A DNA stretch of 64,000 bases from Galactobacter valiniphilus. Its GTDB lineage: Bacteria > Actinomycetota > Actinomycetes > Actinomycetales > Micrococcaceae. The stretch's first letter is position 1. The number at the start of each line of letters is the position of its first letter. A program made the position numbers and the translations under genes. Of the stretch, positions 48,252 through 56,822 are shown in pieces. The DNA is taken from NCBI RefSeq assembly GCF_003575975.1, contig NZ_QQXK01000004.1:62001-126000 (forward strand), written 5' to 3'. The notes beneath the pieces are model-generated. The model was given only the letters and a program-made list of their open reading frames with translations. It searched no databases and was not told the DNA's origin.

Positions 48252-49952
48252 TTACTTGGACAGCTTGATCATGTTGTAGACCTCGTCCTGCACCGGCGAG
48301 GCCGGGTAGGAGGTCACGCGCGGGTTGAACGCCAGCGTCGGGACCGGGTGGGCCAGCGGCACGGCCGGGACCAGCTCGGAGATCTGCTTGTTGATCTCCT
48401 CGTACTTCTTGGTCTGGGCGGCCTCGTCGCTCATCTGGCGGGCATCCTCGAGGTTCTTGAACAGCGCGTCGTCCTTGAAGCCGAATTCGGGCTTCTCACC
48501 GTTGAAGAAGACACCAACGAAGTTGTCGGGGTCGTTGTAGTCGCCGGTCCAGCCGAGCAGGTGCAGGCCGTGCTTGTCGTTGCCCTGGACGTACGAGGTG
48601 TACTCGGTCCACTTCATGGGCTTGGGCTCCACCTTGATGCCCACCTCGGCCAGCTGCTGGGAGATGTTGGTGAAGGTGTCGGCCGGGGTCGGCATGTACG
48701 GGCGGGAGACGTCCGTGGGGTAGTAGAAGGTGGTCGTGAACCCGTCGGGGTAGCCGGCCTCCTTCAGCAGCTCCTTGGCCTTCTCCTGGTTGTACTCGTA
48801 CTTCTCGACGTTCTCGGTGTAGCCGCGGACGGAGGACGGGATGAACTCGATCGCAGACTTGGTGCCCTCGGGCATCACCTGCTTGATCATCTGCTCCTTG
48901 TCGATGGCATAGGAGATCGCCTGGCGCACGCGGACGTCGGAGAGCTCCTTCTCGGCGGAGTTGATGCCGAGGTAGAGGACGTTGAACGCATCGCGGCTGA
49001 TCAGGGTCTTGCCGCTGTCCTTGAGGGACTTGAGGTCGGCGGGGCCAACGAGGTCGTAACCGTCGACGTTGCCGGCCTCGAGGGCCTGCTTGCGGAACGG
49101 GGCCTCGGAGATGACGCGGAAGATGATCTTCTGCACCTGGCCCTGCTCCCCCCAGTAGTCCTTGTTGGCCTCGAGGGTGATGTGGTCGCCGTTCTTCCAC
49201 TCAACGAAGGAGAACGGGCCGGTGCCCACGGGGTGGCCCAGGGCGTACTCGGAGAGCTTCGGGGCGTCGGCGGAGCCGGCGGTCTCGTCGGCCTTGTACT
49301 TCTCCATGGCCGTCGGCGACTGCATCGCGAAGGCGGGGAGGGACAGGGCGGAGATGAAGCCAACCCACGGGCGGGTCAGGGTGACGGTCGCCGTGGTGGC
49401 GTCGTCGGCCGAGCAGGACTTGTAGACGGCCTTGTCGGTGTCCTTGTCCGCGTAGCCCTGGAAGAGCGACTTGTAGTAGTAGCCGACGCCCTCGGACTGC
49501 TGGATGCCCTTGAAGTTGTACCAGCGGTCGAAGTTCTTGCAGACGGCCTCGGCGTTGAACTCGGTGCCGTCCTGGAACTTCACGCCGGACTTGAGGGTGA
49601 ACTTGTAGCTCGTGCCCTCACCGCCCAACTCCCACTTCTCGGCGAGCAGCGGGGCCGGATCGGCCGTGCCGGGCTTGGTGCCCACGAGACCCTCGAAGAT
49701 CTGGCGGGAAACGCGGAAGGACTCGCCGTCGGAGGCGAAGGCCGGGTCGAGCGACTTGGGGTCGGACGACGAGGCGAAGGTGAAGGTCGAGTCGACGGCG
49801 GCGGTGCCGCCTCCCGACGAACCGGTGCTACCCGCGCTGTTGCTGGCCCCGCCCTCGTCGCGCTGCGAGGCGCAACCGGTCAGGAGCAGGGCGGACACGG
49901 CCACAGTGGCGGCGGCAGCCTTCAGGCCACGACGCGTGCCGAAGCTGGTCAT
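48252..49952 (-). CDS. Peptide/nickel-type solute-binding lipoprotein
   Basis: Family 5 extracellular solute-binding protein (DppA/OppA), 566 aa. Signal RRGLKAAAATVAVSALLLTGC with Cys27, a Ser/Gly tether, then conserved parts: SSDPKSLDPAFASDGESFRVSRQIFEGLV, YKFTLKSGVKFQDGTEFNAEAVCKNFDRW, HPVGTGPFSFVEWKNGDHITLEANKDYWG and GINSAEKELSDVRVRQAISYAIDK. Such proteins bind oligopeptides or similar solutes. GGAGGAA precedes ATG 49952. TAGGCT (50035-50030, minus strand) is a possible -10 box. Confidence 0.93.
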   Translation of the reverse strand: MTSFGTRRGLKAAAATVAVSALLLTGCASQRDEGGASNSAGSTGSSGGGTAAVDSTFTFASSSDPKSLDPAFASDGESFRVSRQIFEGLVGTKPGTADPAPLLAEKWELGGEGTSYKFTLKSGVKFQDGTEFNAEAVCKNFDRWYNFKGIQQSEGVGYYYKSLFQGYADKDTDKAVYKSCSADDATTATVTLTRPWVGFISALSLPAFAMQSPTAMEKYKADETAGSADAPKLSEYALGHPVGTGPFSFVEWKNGDHITLEANKDYWGEQGQVQKIIFRVISEAPFRKQALEAGNVDGYDLVGPADLKSLKDSGKTLISRDAFNVLYLGINSAEKELSDVRVRQAISYAIDKEQMIKQVMPEGTKSAIEFIPSSVRGYTENVEKYEYNQEKAKELLKEAGYPDGFTTTFYYPTDVSRPYMPTPADTFTNISQQLAEVGIKVEPKPMKWTEYTSYVQGNDKHGLHLLGWTGDYNDPDNFVGVFFNGEKPEFGFKDDALFKNLEDARQMSDEAAQTKKYEEINKQISELVPAVPLAHPVPTLAFNPRVTSYPASPVQDEVYNMIKLSK

Positions 49953-50334
49953 GTTTCCTCCAGGGTTGTGTGCGTGTGGAGCCCGCGCACAGGAAATTGT
50001 GAGCGACGCCACAGAATGACGTGAGGCAGAGCCTACCGCACGGTCAGTTACCACTGGATGTCGAAACGGCGACAAATCCCGTCGGATGCATCATGCGAGA
50101 ACGCCCGGCGCTCGAAATCCCTTGTTTTGGCTGGATTCGGCGAGTTTTTTCGCAGTTCGGAAGCCCCGCACGACGGCGCGGGGAGGGCGGCCGCTGACCC
50201 CTCACCTCGCGCGGGCGCGGGCGGCAAGGCACGACGGCGCGCTGGCGGCCGGGCGCGCCGCGGCGCCACCCAGCGTGGTTGGCGGAACGAGCGCGGTTGG
50301 CGTGGCGAGCGGGGTCGGCCGAGCCGGGCGGGGC
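49953..50334. other. 382-base intergenic region with two motif copies
   Basis: No gene is supported. It carries the promoter of the peptide-binding protein and two exact copies of the dispersed motif (50169-50178, 50230-50239) 61 bases apart, between them a GC-rich stretch. Confidence 0.55.
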
Positions 50335-50646
50335 CTAGCCCCAGCCGGCCAGGCGCAGGAGCGCCGCGGCGACGGCCCCGGAGAGCACCACCACGAGGAA
50401 CGGCGCGCGCAGCAGCAGCGCCACGGCCGCCGCGGCGAGGGCACCGAGCCGGGCGTCCAGCACCACGGAGGAGCCGGAGACGAAGGCGTTGGTGACCGTG
50501 AGCGAGGCGAGCAGACCGATCGTCAGGCACCCGGCCACGCGCAGGGCACGTCCGGACTCGAGCCAGCGCCGCGGGACGAGGTAGCCGGCCACCTTGGTCG
50601 CGTAGGCCACGGCCGCCGCGATGAGGATCCACCACCAGAGGCTCAT
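50335..50646 (-). CDS. azlD: AzlD-family branched-chain amino-acid exporter subunit
   Basis: Small partner of AzlC, 103 aa with four hydrophobic segments: SLWWWILIAAAVAYATKVAGYLVPRRWLESGRALRVAGCLTIGLLASLTVTNAF and a C-terminal pair ending VLSGAVAAALLRLAGW. The AT-KVAGYLVPR motif is characteristic. ATG 50646 overlaps the azlC stop by 4 bases. With AzlC it exports branched-chain amino acids or analogues. Confidence 0.9.
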   Translation of the reverse strand: MSLWWWILIAAAVAYATKVAGYLVPRRWLESGRALRVAGCLTIGLLASLTVTNAFVSGSSVVLDARLGALAAAAVALLLRAPFLVVVLSGAVAAALLRLAGWG

Positions 50647-51341
50647 GCCTGACCCCGCTTCCACACGCGCGGCGTCCGGCCATTGCCCGGCTCGAGCACC
50701 CAAAGGCCCCACGCCGCGGCGACCACGGCCGCCACGAGGAGGGGTAGCCCGGCCGGGAGGACAGGAGCGGCCAGCGCCGTCACGAGGCCGGCCACGACGG
50801 CGAGCGCCCAGGGCTCGCGGCCCTTGAGCCGGGGCCAGAGGAGTCCGAGGAAGGCCGCCACGGCCGCGCCGTCGAGCCCCCAGGCCTTGGGATCCCCCAT
50901 GGCCTGACCGGCCAAGGCGCCCACCGTGGTGAAGAGGTTCCAGAGCAACCAGATGCCGACGCCGGTGAGCCAGAACGCGCGCCGGCGTTCGCGCGGGTCG
51001 TCCTGCGAGAGCGCCAGTGCCGTCGATTCGTCAATCGTGACGTGGGCGGCCAGAGGGGTTCGCCCGGGCCGGACCAGCGCGTTGATTTGCATGCCGTAGA
51101 CGGCATTTCTTACCCCGAGCAGGGCGCTCGCGCCGAAGGCCGCCGGACCGCCCCCGCCGCCCGCGAGGACGCCGATGAAGGCAAATTGCGAGCCGCCCGT
51201 GAACATGAGCGCCGAGAGCGCCACGACCTGCCACAGGTTCAGCCCCGCTGCCACGCCGAGCGCGCCGAAGGAGATGCCGTAGAGGCCGGTCGCCACGGAG
51301 AGGCCCAGGCTCTGGGAAACAACGGGGCTGCGGCGACTCAC
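50643..51341 (-). CDS. azlC: AzlC-family branched-chain amino-acid exporter subunit
   Basis: The large subunit, 232 aa and about seven to eight helices. Signature: GLYGISFGALGVAAGLNLWQVVALSALMFTGGSQFAFIGVLAGGG, then RNAVYGMQINALV...HVTIDESTALALSQDD. GTG 51341 follows GGAGGG almost without a spacer, which may weaken initiation. AzlC/AzlD homologues (YgaZH/BrnFE type) export valine, leucine, isoleucine or methionine. No Lrp-type regulator is adjacent. Confidence 0.9.
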   Translation of the reverse strand: MSRRSPVVSQSLGLSVATGLYGISFGALGVAAGLNLWQVVALSALMFTGGSQFAFIGVLAGGGGGPAAFGASALLGVRNAVYGMQINALVRPGRTPLAAHVTIDESTALALSQDDPRERRRAFWLTGVGIWLLWNLFTTVGALAGQAMGDPKAWGLDGAAVAAFLGLLWPRLKGREPWALAVVAGLVTALAAPVLPAGLPLLVAAVVAAAWGLWVLEPGNGRTPRVWKRGQA

Positions 51342-51405
51342 CCCTCCAGCATCCCGGGAAGCAGCCGCGCACCCAAGTCTTGTGTCGGCGCCTCGACGCG
51401 GGGCC

Positions 51406-52263
51406 CTAAGCGTTGGCGGCGGCGAGCTGCTCGCGCAGGCGGGCCGGCACGTTGCTCGTGAGCTCCTGCACGCCGAGGCCGATCAGATACTGCGCGTCCT
51501 CGAGGCTGTCCACCGTCCAAATCCGGGCCGTGGCGCGGGAGAACCAGAAGCGAGCCACCTCTTCCAGCTCGCGGACGAGGTCGACGCCCGGGCCGGCCAG
51601 GCCGGCGTCCCCGCGCAGCAGGCGCTGCGCAGCACCGGCGAAGAGTCGCTCGGGCTCGCTGCGGGGACGGAAGTCGGGGTGCTGGATCGCGAAGGCCTCG
51701 CGCATCCAGTCCGCGTCCACCTCCTCGATGAGCTGGCACACCCCCTCGCGCGGGACGCGCTCGAGCAGGCGATCCACCGCGTTCGGCTCGAAGCTCATGA
51801 AGGAGACCGTGAGGTTCCCCCGGCGCCGCGTGGCGGGGTCGAAGCCGAGCCCCTCGAGCGTGGCGAGCACGGCGGCCTCGAGCCGCGGGTCGTCGCCGTC
51901 CTGGTGTTTGGTTTCGATCGCGAGTTCCAGGTCGCGGCCGGCCCGCGCGGCAATCTCGACGAGCTCGGCGAGCGTGCAGAACTGCTCCTGGACGGTGCCG
52001 AAGGCCGCGGGCAGCTCGGCGCCCTTCCAGGAGCTGTAGTCGAAGGAGCGCAGCTGCTCCAGGCTCAGCTCGCGCACGGAGCCGGAGCCGTTGCTCGTGC
52101 GCCCGAGGGTGGCGTCGTGATGGCACACCACCACACCGTCCGCGCTCAGGTGCACGTCCGTTTCGATGCCGTCGGCACCGTCCAGGAGGGCCTGTTCAAA
52201 GGCGGCCCTGGTGTTTTCGGCGTAGCTGGCGGAGGAGCCCCGGTGGGCGAAGATGCGCGGCAT
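51406..52263 (-). CDS. Glycerophosphodiester phosphodiesterase
   Basis: Hydrolyses glycerophosphodiesters to glycerol-3-phosphate and an alcohol. 285 aa, cytoplasmic (no signal). Catalytic motif AHRGSSASYAENT with the essential HR pair near residue 7, metal ligands in GADGIETDVHLSADGVVVCHHDATLGRT, and ELAIETKH and IWTVDSLEDAQYLIGLGVQELTSNVPARL at the end. The ATG at 52263 has no ribosome site, but TACCGT lies 7 bases upstream on its strand, so it is probably leaderless. It is divergent from the DUF445 gene. Confidence 0.92.
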   Translation of the reverse strand: MPRIFAHRGSSASYAENTRAAFEQALLDGADGIETDVHLSADGVVVCHHDATLGRTSNGSGSVRELSLEQLRSFDYSSWKGAELPAAFGTVQEQFCTLAELVEIAARAGRDLELAIETKHQDGDDPRLEAAVLATLEGLGFDPATRRRGNLTVSFMSFEPNAVDRLLERVPREGVCQLIEEVDADWMREAFAIQHPDFRPRSEPERLFAGAAQRLLRGDAGLAGPGVDLVRELEEVARFWFSRATARIWTVDSLEDAQYLIGLGVQELTSNVPARLREQLAAANA

Positions 52264-52270
52264 GGGCCCC

Positions 52271-52276
52271 ACGGTA
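52271..52276 (-). promoter_or_regulatory. -10 box of the phosphodiesterase gene (leaderless)
   Basis: TACCGT on the minus strand, 7 bases before the ATG, with no ribosome site between. Confidence 0.5.
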
Positions 52277-52398
52277 GTCCCGCCGCCCCAACGGAGGGTG
52301 AACGTCGGGGCACCAGGGCGTGCCACACGGCGGCGCGGCGTGCACCCACCCGGCCGCGCGTCGTCGTGCACGGAGCCGCGCTGCGGCAGGATGGGGCT

Positions 52399-53676
52399 AT
52401 GAGCACCCTTCCAGCCCTCGGCGGCGGCAGCGCCGCCGATCAGGAACGCCGCGCCGCGCTGCGGCGCATGAAGGCCATCGCGACGGGCCTGCTGATCGTC
52501 CTGGCGATCGTCTTTGTCATCGCGTTTGCGCTGCAGGAGCGCTACCCGTGGCTCGCCTACGTGCGCGCAGCGGCCGAGGGCGGCATGGTCGGTGCCCTCG
52601 CCGACTGGTTCGCCGTCACGGCGCTCTTCCGGCGCCCGCTCGGCCTGCCGATCCCCCACACGGCGCTCATTCCGCGCAAGAAGGACCAGATCGGCGAGAG
52701 CCTCGGCGACTTTGTCGAGGAGAACTTCCTCTCCGACGAGGTGCTCGTTTCCAAACTGGCTTCGCTGCAGGTCGCGGCCAAGGCCGGCGCGTGGCTCGCG
52801 GTGCCGACCAACGCAAGCTTCGCGGCCGGCGAGGGCGCCGTGCTGCTGCGCGGCGTGCTCGATGTGGTCTCTGACGAGGACGTGCAGCGCGTGGCCGAGC
52901 AGCTCGTGCGCAAACACATGCTCGAGCCGGAATGGTCGGGCACCCTGGGCCTGTTGCTGCAGCGGCTCGTCGAGGACGGTCATCACCGCGGCGCCGTGGA
53001 CGTGCTCGCCGACCGCGCGCTGGCCTGGGCCAACGAGCACCCCGAGCGCATCACGGAGATCGTCTCCGACCGTTCGCCGTCCTGGCTTCCCTCCGCCGTG
53101 CAGCGGCTCATCGGCGAGCGGTTGCACCGCGAGCTCACGGGCTTCCTCGGCGCCGTGCGCGCCGATCCGCAGCACGCGGCGCGGCGCTCCCTGGACGAGT
53201 GGCTCGCCGGCCTGGCGCAGGACATGCAGAGCAAGCCGGAGACGATCGAGGCCGTGGAACGCGTCAAGCGCTCCTTCATCGAGGACCCGCGCCTGCGCCA
53301 GGTGGCCCTCGATTCCTGGAACCGGCTCAAGGACTCGCTCAGCGAGGCAGCGGAGGACCCCGCCTCGGAGCTGCGCATCGCCTTCGAGTCGGGCCTGCGC
53401 GACCTCGGCACGCGCCTGGCCTCGGGCGACCCGCTCGCGGACAAGGTGGACGGCTGGCTGCGCGACGCCGCCGGCTACGTCGTGAAGAACTACCGCCACC
53501 GCGCCACCGAGCTCATCACCGACACCGTGGCGAGCTGGAACGGCCAGGAGGCCTCCGAGCGGATCGAGCTCATGGTGGGCCGCGATCTGCAGTTCATCCG
53601 GCTCAACGGCACGGTGGTGGGCTCGCTCGCCGGTCTGGCGATCTTCGCGATCGCCCACGCCGTGCTGGGGGGCTAA
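52399..53676 (+). CDS. DUF445-family membrane protein
   Basis: A 425-aa protein with an N-terminal helix (MKAIATGLLIVLAIVFVIAFAL), the conserved AAAEGGMVGALADWFAVTALFRRPLGLPIPHTALIPRKKDQIGESLGDFVEENFL, a long helical cytoplasmic or surface domain, and a C-terminal helix (LNGTVVGSLAGLAIFAIAHAVLGG). This is the standard DUF445 architecture, whose function is not established. CAGGAT lies 6 bases before the ATG, with no ribosome site, again suggesting a leaderless start. Confidence 0.88.
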   Translation: MSTLPALGGGSAADQERRAALRRMKAIATGLLIVLAIVFVIAFALQERYPWLAYVRAAAEGGMVGALADWFAVTALFRRPLGLPIPHTALIPRKKDQIGESLGDFVEENFLSDEVLVSKLASLQVAAKAGAWLAVPTNASFAAGEGAVLLRGVLDVVSDEDVQRVAEQLVRKHMLEPEWSGTLGLLLQRLVEDGHHRGAVDVLADRALAWANEHPERITEIVSDRSPSWLPSAVQRLIGERLHRELTGFLGAVRADPQHAARRSLDEWLAGLAQDMQSKPETIEAVERVKRSFIEDPRLRQVALDSWNRLKDSLSEAAEDPASELRIAFESGLRDLGTRLASGDPLADKVDGWLRDAAGYVVKNYRHRATELITDTVASWNGQEASERIELMVGRDLQFIRLNGTVVGSLAGLAIFAIAHAVLGG

Positions 53677-53742
53677 CTCCGGCAAGAGCACGACGGGACC
53701 GGCCCACGCCACGTGGGCTGGCGCCGTTGCGCGTGGTGAGGC

Positions 53743-54621
53743 TTAGGAGGCGCGGCGGCCGCGCTCCTCCTCGATGGCGCGCTCAACGTCGCCGGCGGCC
53801 TCGCGTTCGGCGGCCACGAGGGCCTTGAGCTGCGCGGCGTCGGTCGGTGCGGCCGCCACGGCCGCGCCCAGCTCGCGCGCGTCAAGCGTCTCGAGCGAGG
53901 AGAAGGCCTGGCGCGTGGAGGTCACCACGCGGCGCCCCAGCACGCGCGAGGAGACGCCGCCCACCGCGGCGCCGATGCCGAAGGGCAGAGCGCGCCCCAC
54001 GGCGCCGGCCGCCTGCGATGCCGCGAAGTGGCGCAGGAAGCGCGACTGGATCTCCTGGCCCACCATGGACCAGGTCCCGCCCTTGCCGCCGAGCGTGGAG
54101 ACGGCGGCGCCCCACGGACCCTTGGAACCGCTCGCGAACTGTTCGGAGACGCCCGCGAGCAGCCCGGCCGCCTCGTCGCCGAGGATGACCGCCATGACGA
54201 GGGTCTTGGCCTGCTCCGGATCCTTGACGGCCACGCCGTGCAGCTCGGCCACGGTCTGGGCGTAGAGCGCGCTTGCCTCGAGGAAGGCCACCGTGACGCC
54301 GGCGGAGACGCCGAGCGAGGCGACCGTTCCGAGCCCGGGCACCACGGCCGTGGCGCCGCCCGCCGCGCCGGTCCCGGTGACGGTGCGCAGGTAGTCGCGC
54401 TCGGCGATGGCGATGAGCTGGGCGGCCGTGGCCTGCGGGCGCTTGGCCTTGAGCCGCTTCACGTAGGCCAGCACGAGCGGGCGCTGCACGCCGAGCACGC
54501 GCAGCATCGCTGCCTGCACGCCCTTGGCCGGGCGGCCGTCCTCGCCGCTCACCTGGCGGCCCAGGGCCACCTTGGTCTCCTGCGGCAACACACCGCCGCT
54601 GCGCTTCTTCTTCTTGCTCAT
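53743..54621 (-). CDS. EcsC-like protein with glycine-rich hydrophobic core
   Basis: A 292-aa protein of uncertain family. A Lys-rich start (MSKKKKRSGG) precedes a helical part and a Gly/Ala-rich hydrophobic stretch at about 85-130 (TGTGAAGGATAVVPGLGTVASLGVSAGVTVAFLEASALYAQTVAEL) resembling the core of EcsC-type proteins, then an amphipathic region and RALPFGIGAAVGGVSSRVLGRRVV. The end is charged and helical. The EcsC call rests on the glycine-rich core and overall plan. TACGCT lies 9 bases before ATG 54621, possibly a leaderless promoter. Confidence 0.45.
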   Translation of the reverse strand: MSKKKKRSGGVLPQETKVALGRQVSGEDGRPAKGVQAAMLRVLGVQRPLVLAYVKRLKAKRPQATAAQLIAIAERDYLRTVTGTGAAGGATAVVPGLGTVASLGVSAGVTVAFLEASALYAQTVAELHGVAVKDPEQAKTLVMAVILGDEAAGLLAGVSEQFASGSKGPWGAAVSTLGGKGGTWSMVGQEIQSRFLRHFAASQAAGAVGRALPFGIGAAVGGVSSRVLGRRVVTSTRQAFSSLETLDARELGAAVAAAPTDAAQLKALVAAEREAAGDVERAIEEERGRRAS

Positions 54622-54734
54622 GGTGTGCCAAGCGTAGGACACGCTCCTGGGCGTCCGCCCCGTCGGGGCTCACCCGCCCGCCAGTTCAGCCGAGGGCACA
54701 GCCTGGCACCACCCGTCCCGGCGCGCGGCGCGGC

Positions 54735-55361
54735 TCAAGCCGCGAGGTAGTGGCGCAGGAAGGTCCCCACATCGCGGATCTCGTCCACGCCGATGCCGTG
54801 ACCCATCCCGGGGTAGGTGCGGGCCGTCAGCGCCGTATGCTCCTCGAGCCACGCCCCGGCGCTCTCCTGGGCGTCGGGGTTGATGACAAACTCCCCCGGG
54901 TCCCGGCCCCAGAAAAAGGGAATCCGCGGGGCGCCGTCGTTCCCGAGGTCAAGCAAGGGCTGCTCCACCACGAAGCCGGAGAGCCCCACGGCGCACCGGT
55001 AGGCGTGAGGGCGCAGGCGCAGCAGGGTCGTGGCCATGGCCATGCCCTGGGAGTGCCCGAGGACGGACACGGAGCGGAAGCTCGGGGCCAGCCGGTCCTG
55101 CAGGGCGAGCACCGAGCTCGCCGCCTCGATGACACGCGAGAGGTCGGGGCGCAGCCCCCAATCCAGGAGGAACCATCCGTATTGGTCGTCGTCCATCTCG
55201 AACGGCCCGCGCACGGCCACGCCGGTGGCGGTCAGGGGAAGCACGTCGAAGAGCGGGGTGACGGCGCCGGTGTCGGAGCCGTAGCCGTGCAGCATCAGGA
55301 CGAGGTCGGTCCCCGCCGCCTCCGCGAGCGGGCGCGAGGTGACGAGGTCCTCTGGTTCCAC
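54735..55361 (-). CDS. Alpha/beta hydrolase (carboxylesterase/phospholipase family)
   Basis: A 208-aa serine hydrolase. LVLMLHGYGSD forms the oxyanion-hole side, SVLGHSQGMAMATTLL the nucleophile elbow (G-x-S-x-G), FWGRDPGEFVI carries the expected acid, and YPGMGHGIGVDEI the catalytic His. This plan is that of YpfH/LYPLA-type carboxylesterases. GTG 55361 begins 4 bases after the stop of the secreted EEP protein, so the two are probably co-transcribed, though no functional link is evident. Confidence 0.85.
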   Translation of the reverse strand: MEPEDLVTSRPLAEAAGTDLVLMLHGYGSDTGAVTPLFDVLPLTATGVAVRGPFEMDDDQYGWFLLDWGLRPDLSRVIEAASSVLALQDRLAPSFRSVSVLGHSQGMAMATTLLRLRPHAYRCAVGLSGFVVEQPLLDLGNDGAPRIPFFWGRDPGEFVINPDAQESAGAWLEEHTALTARTYPGMGHGIGVDEIRDVGTFLRHYLAA

Positions 55362-55365
55362 GGGC

Positions 55366-56529
55366 TCAGACGGAGACGCGCAGCCAGACGAGGCGGTGCT
55401 TGCTTCCCGCCCGGTCGATGGCGTCCACGGAGCCGGAGGAGGACGCGTCGAGTGAGGTGCTGGGCAGGACGTAGTCGGCGCGCGAGCCGACGCCCTCGGC
55501 GTCCACGCGGCTGGACTCGGCACCGGCCTGCAGGCGGGCCATGGCGGTTCCCCACCACGTGCTGCCGAGCTCGGAGAGGCTCGCGGTGGTCGGATCGTTC
55601 AGCACCGTGCCGTCCAGCAGCCCACCCTTGGCGGTGCCGGCGGCCTCCTGGCCCAGCGCTCCGGCCACGATGGCGCGGGAGCCGGCGGGCAGGGCCCCCT
55701 CGCGGCCCTTGTCGTCAGCGATGGAGGAGAGGGAGGCCGAGCCGGAGACGTACTCGCGCAGGAAGCGCAGCTGGTCGGCGCGGCGCAGGGCGTCCGCGGG
55801 CGAGGTGCCGCTGGTGGTGGCCGTGGCCACGATGTGCACGGTCTGGCCTCCGACGCGGAGGGGAAGGTCCCAGACGCTCGTGGACTGCAGCGGAATGCTG
55901 TCGCCCGCCACGGAACCCAGGCCGGACGCACCCAGCTGGTTGCCCGGCAGGTCCTTCCAGAGCATCGACGTGAAGGTGCGCACATTGGCGGTGTCGATGG
56001 GGCGCGTGGAGAACACGAGCAACGAGCGCTGCCCGGCAAAGTCGCCGTCCCCGTAGGCGTCCCCGGGGCCACCGACCACGTTGTCGCCATCCAGGTCGGT
56101 GCCGGAGGGCTGGCCCACATTGGTCTGAGCCGCGTAGCTGTAGTCGTAGCGGATGCCGGAGCGCTCGCCACGGTCCACCGCGAAGTAGTCGTCCCGCAGG
56201 CTCGCGACGACGTCGCCGTCCGCGTCAACGTCCACGCCGGTCACCACGAGGACATCCGGGCGTTCGCGCTGCACCGCCTCGGAGAGTGCGATCGCCTGCG
56301 CATCGTCGTGGGCGGCCAGGTCCGCGGCGAGGTCACCCTCGCCGCTGCGGCTCAGGTCTGCCTCCACGGTGGCCACGGTGAGGGACGTCGAGGCGCCCCC
56401 GTCACGGGCGGTGTCCGCGACGGAATCGAGCGGCCCGGCCGCAGTGGGCGAGGCCCACGCTGCGACGGGGGTGCCAAGCATCGCCACAGCGGCGAGGGCG
56501 GCAACAGCCGCGGCACGGACTCGATTCAT
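55366..56529 (-). CDS. Secreted endonuclease/exonuclease/phosphatase-fold protein
   Basis: A 387-aa exported protein: signal MNRVRAAAVAALAAVAMLGTPVAAWASP, then an EEP-like domain (LTVATVEADL; ALSEAVQRERPDVLVVTGVD; FAVDRGERSGIRYDYSYAAQTNVGQPSGTDLDGD; FAGQRSLLVFSTRPI; VHIVATATTSG; RADYVLPS; SKHRLVWLRVSV). Active relatives of this type usually carry NFH in place of ATATTSG, Asn-Asp near the end of the central sheet and an Asp-His pair near the C-terminus. Here the strands are recognisable but several of these residues are replaced (SKH for SDH), so catalysis is doubtful. GGAG precedes ATG 56529. Confidence 0.65.
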   Translation of the reverse strand: MNRVRAAAVAALAAVAMLGTPVAAWASPTAAGPLDSVADTARDGGASTSLTVATVEADLSRSGEGDLAADLAAHDDAQAIALSEAVQRERPDVLVVTGVDVDADGDVVASLRDDYFAVDRGERSGIRYDYSYAAQTNVGQPSGTDLDGDNVVGGPGDAYGDGDFAGQRSLLVFSTRPIDTANVRTFTSMLWKDLPGNQLGASGLGSVAGDSIPLQSTSVWDLPLRVGGQTVHIVATATTSGTSPADALRRADQLRFLREYVSGSASLSSIADDKGREGALPAGSRAIVAGALGQEAAGTAKGGLLDGTVLNDPTTASLSELGSTWWGTAMARLQAGAESSRVDAEGVGSRADYVLPSTSLDASSSGSVDAIDRAGSKHRLVWLRVSV

Positions 56530-56822
56530 AAACTCCACAGTAGGGATTTGGCAGGCGCCCGCAAGACACTCCACCCGACGACTGTGAATCATGTCACACC
56601 GTGAGGGAAAGCGCTTTCGTGAGCGAGGCCAACAAACTCCGCGCGAACAATGCGAAGTGCTCCTTTATATCGTTTTGATAGACAAAATACGCTCGGAAAA
56701 CTCCACAGTAGACCGATACCCAACCGAGACCCCTCCGTGACCTTTTGAGGGCACCCCGGCGCCCCGCCGTCGGGCATTGAATAATGTCAAATCCGCGGGA
56801 ATCCGGGCCCTAACCGAGGCCC
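56530..56822. promoter_or_regulatory. AT-richer control region with direct repeat and LacI-like palindrome
   Basis: 293 bases without a gene. It contains AAACTCCACAGTAG twice (56530-56543 and 56698-56711), the perfect palindrome GAAAGCGCTTTC (56607-56618), which is the half-site geometry of LacI/GalR operators, and an AT-rich patch around TTTATATCGTTTTGATAGAC. It probably controls the leftward secreted EEP gene. Confidence 0.5.

Noticed and set aside
50048-50683. 211-residue minus-strand frame overlapping azlD
   Set aside because: Out of frame with AzlD and AzlC, which have clear family motifs and a 4-base overlap; the rest is GC artefact.
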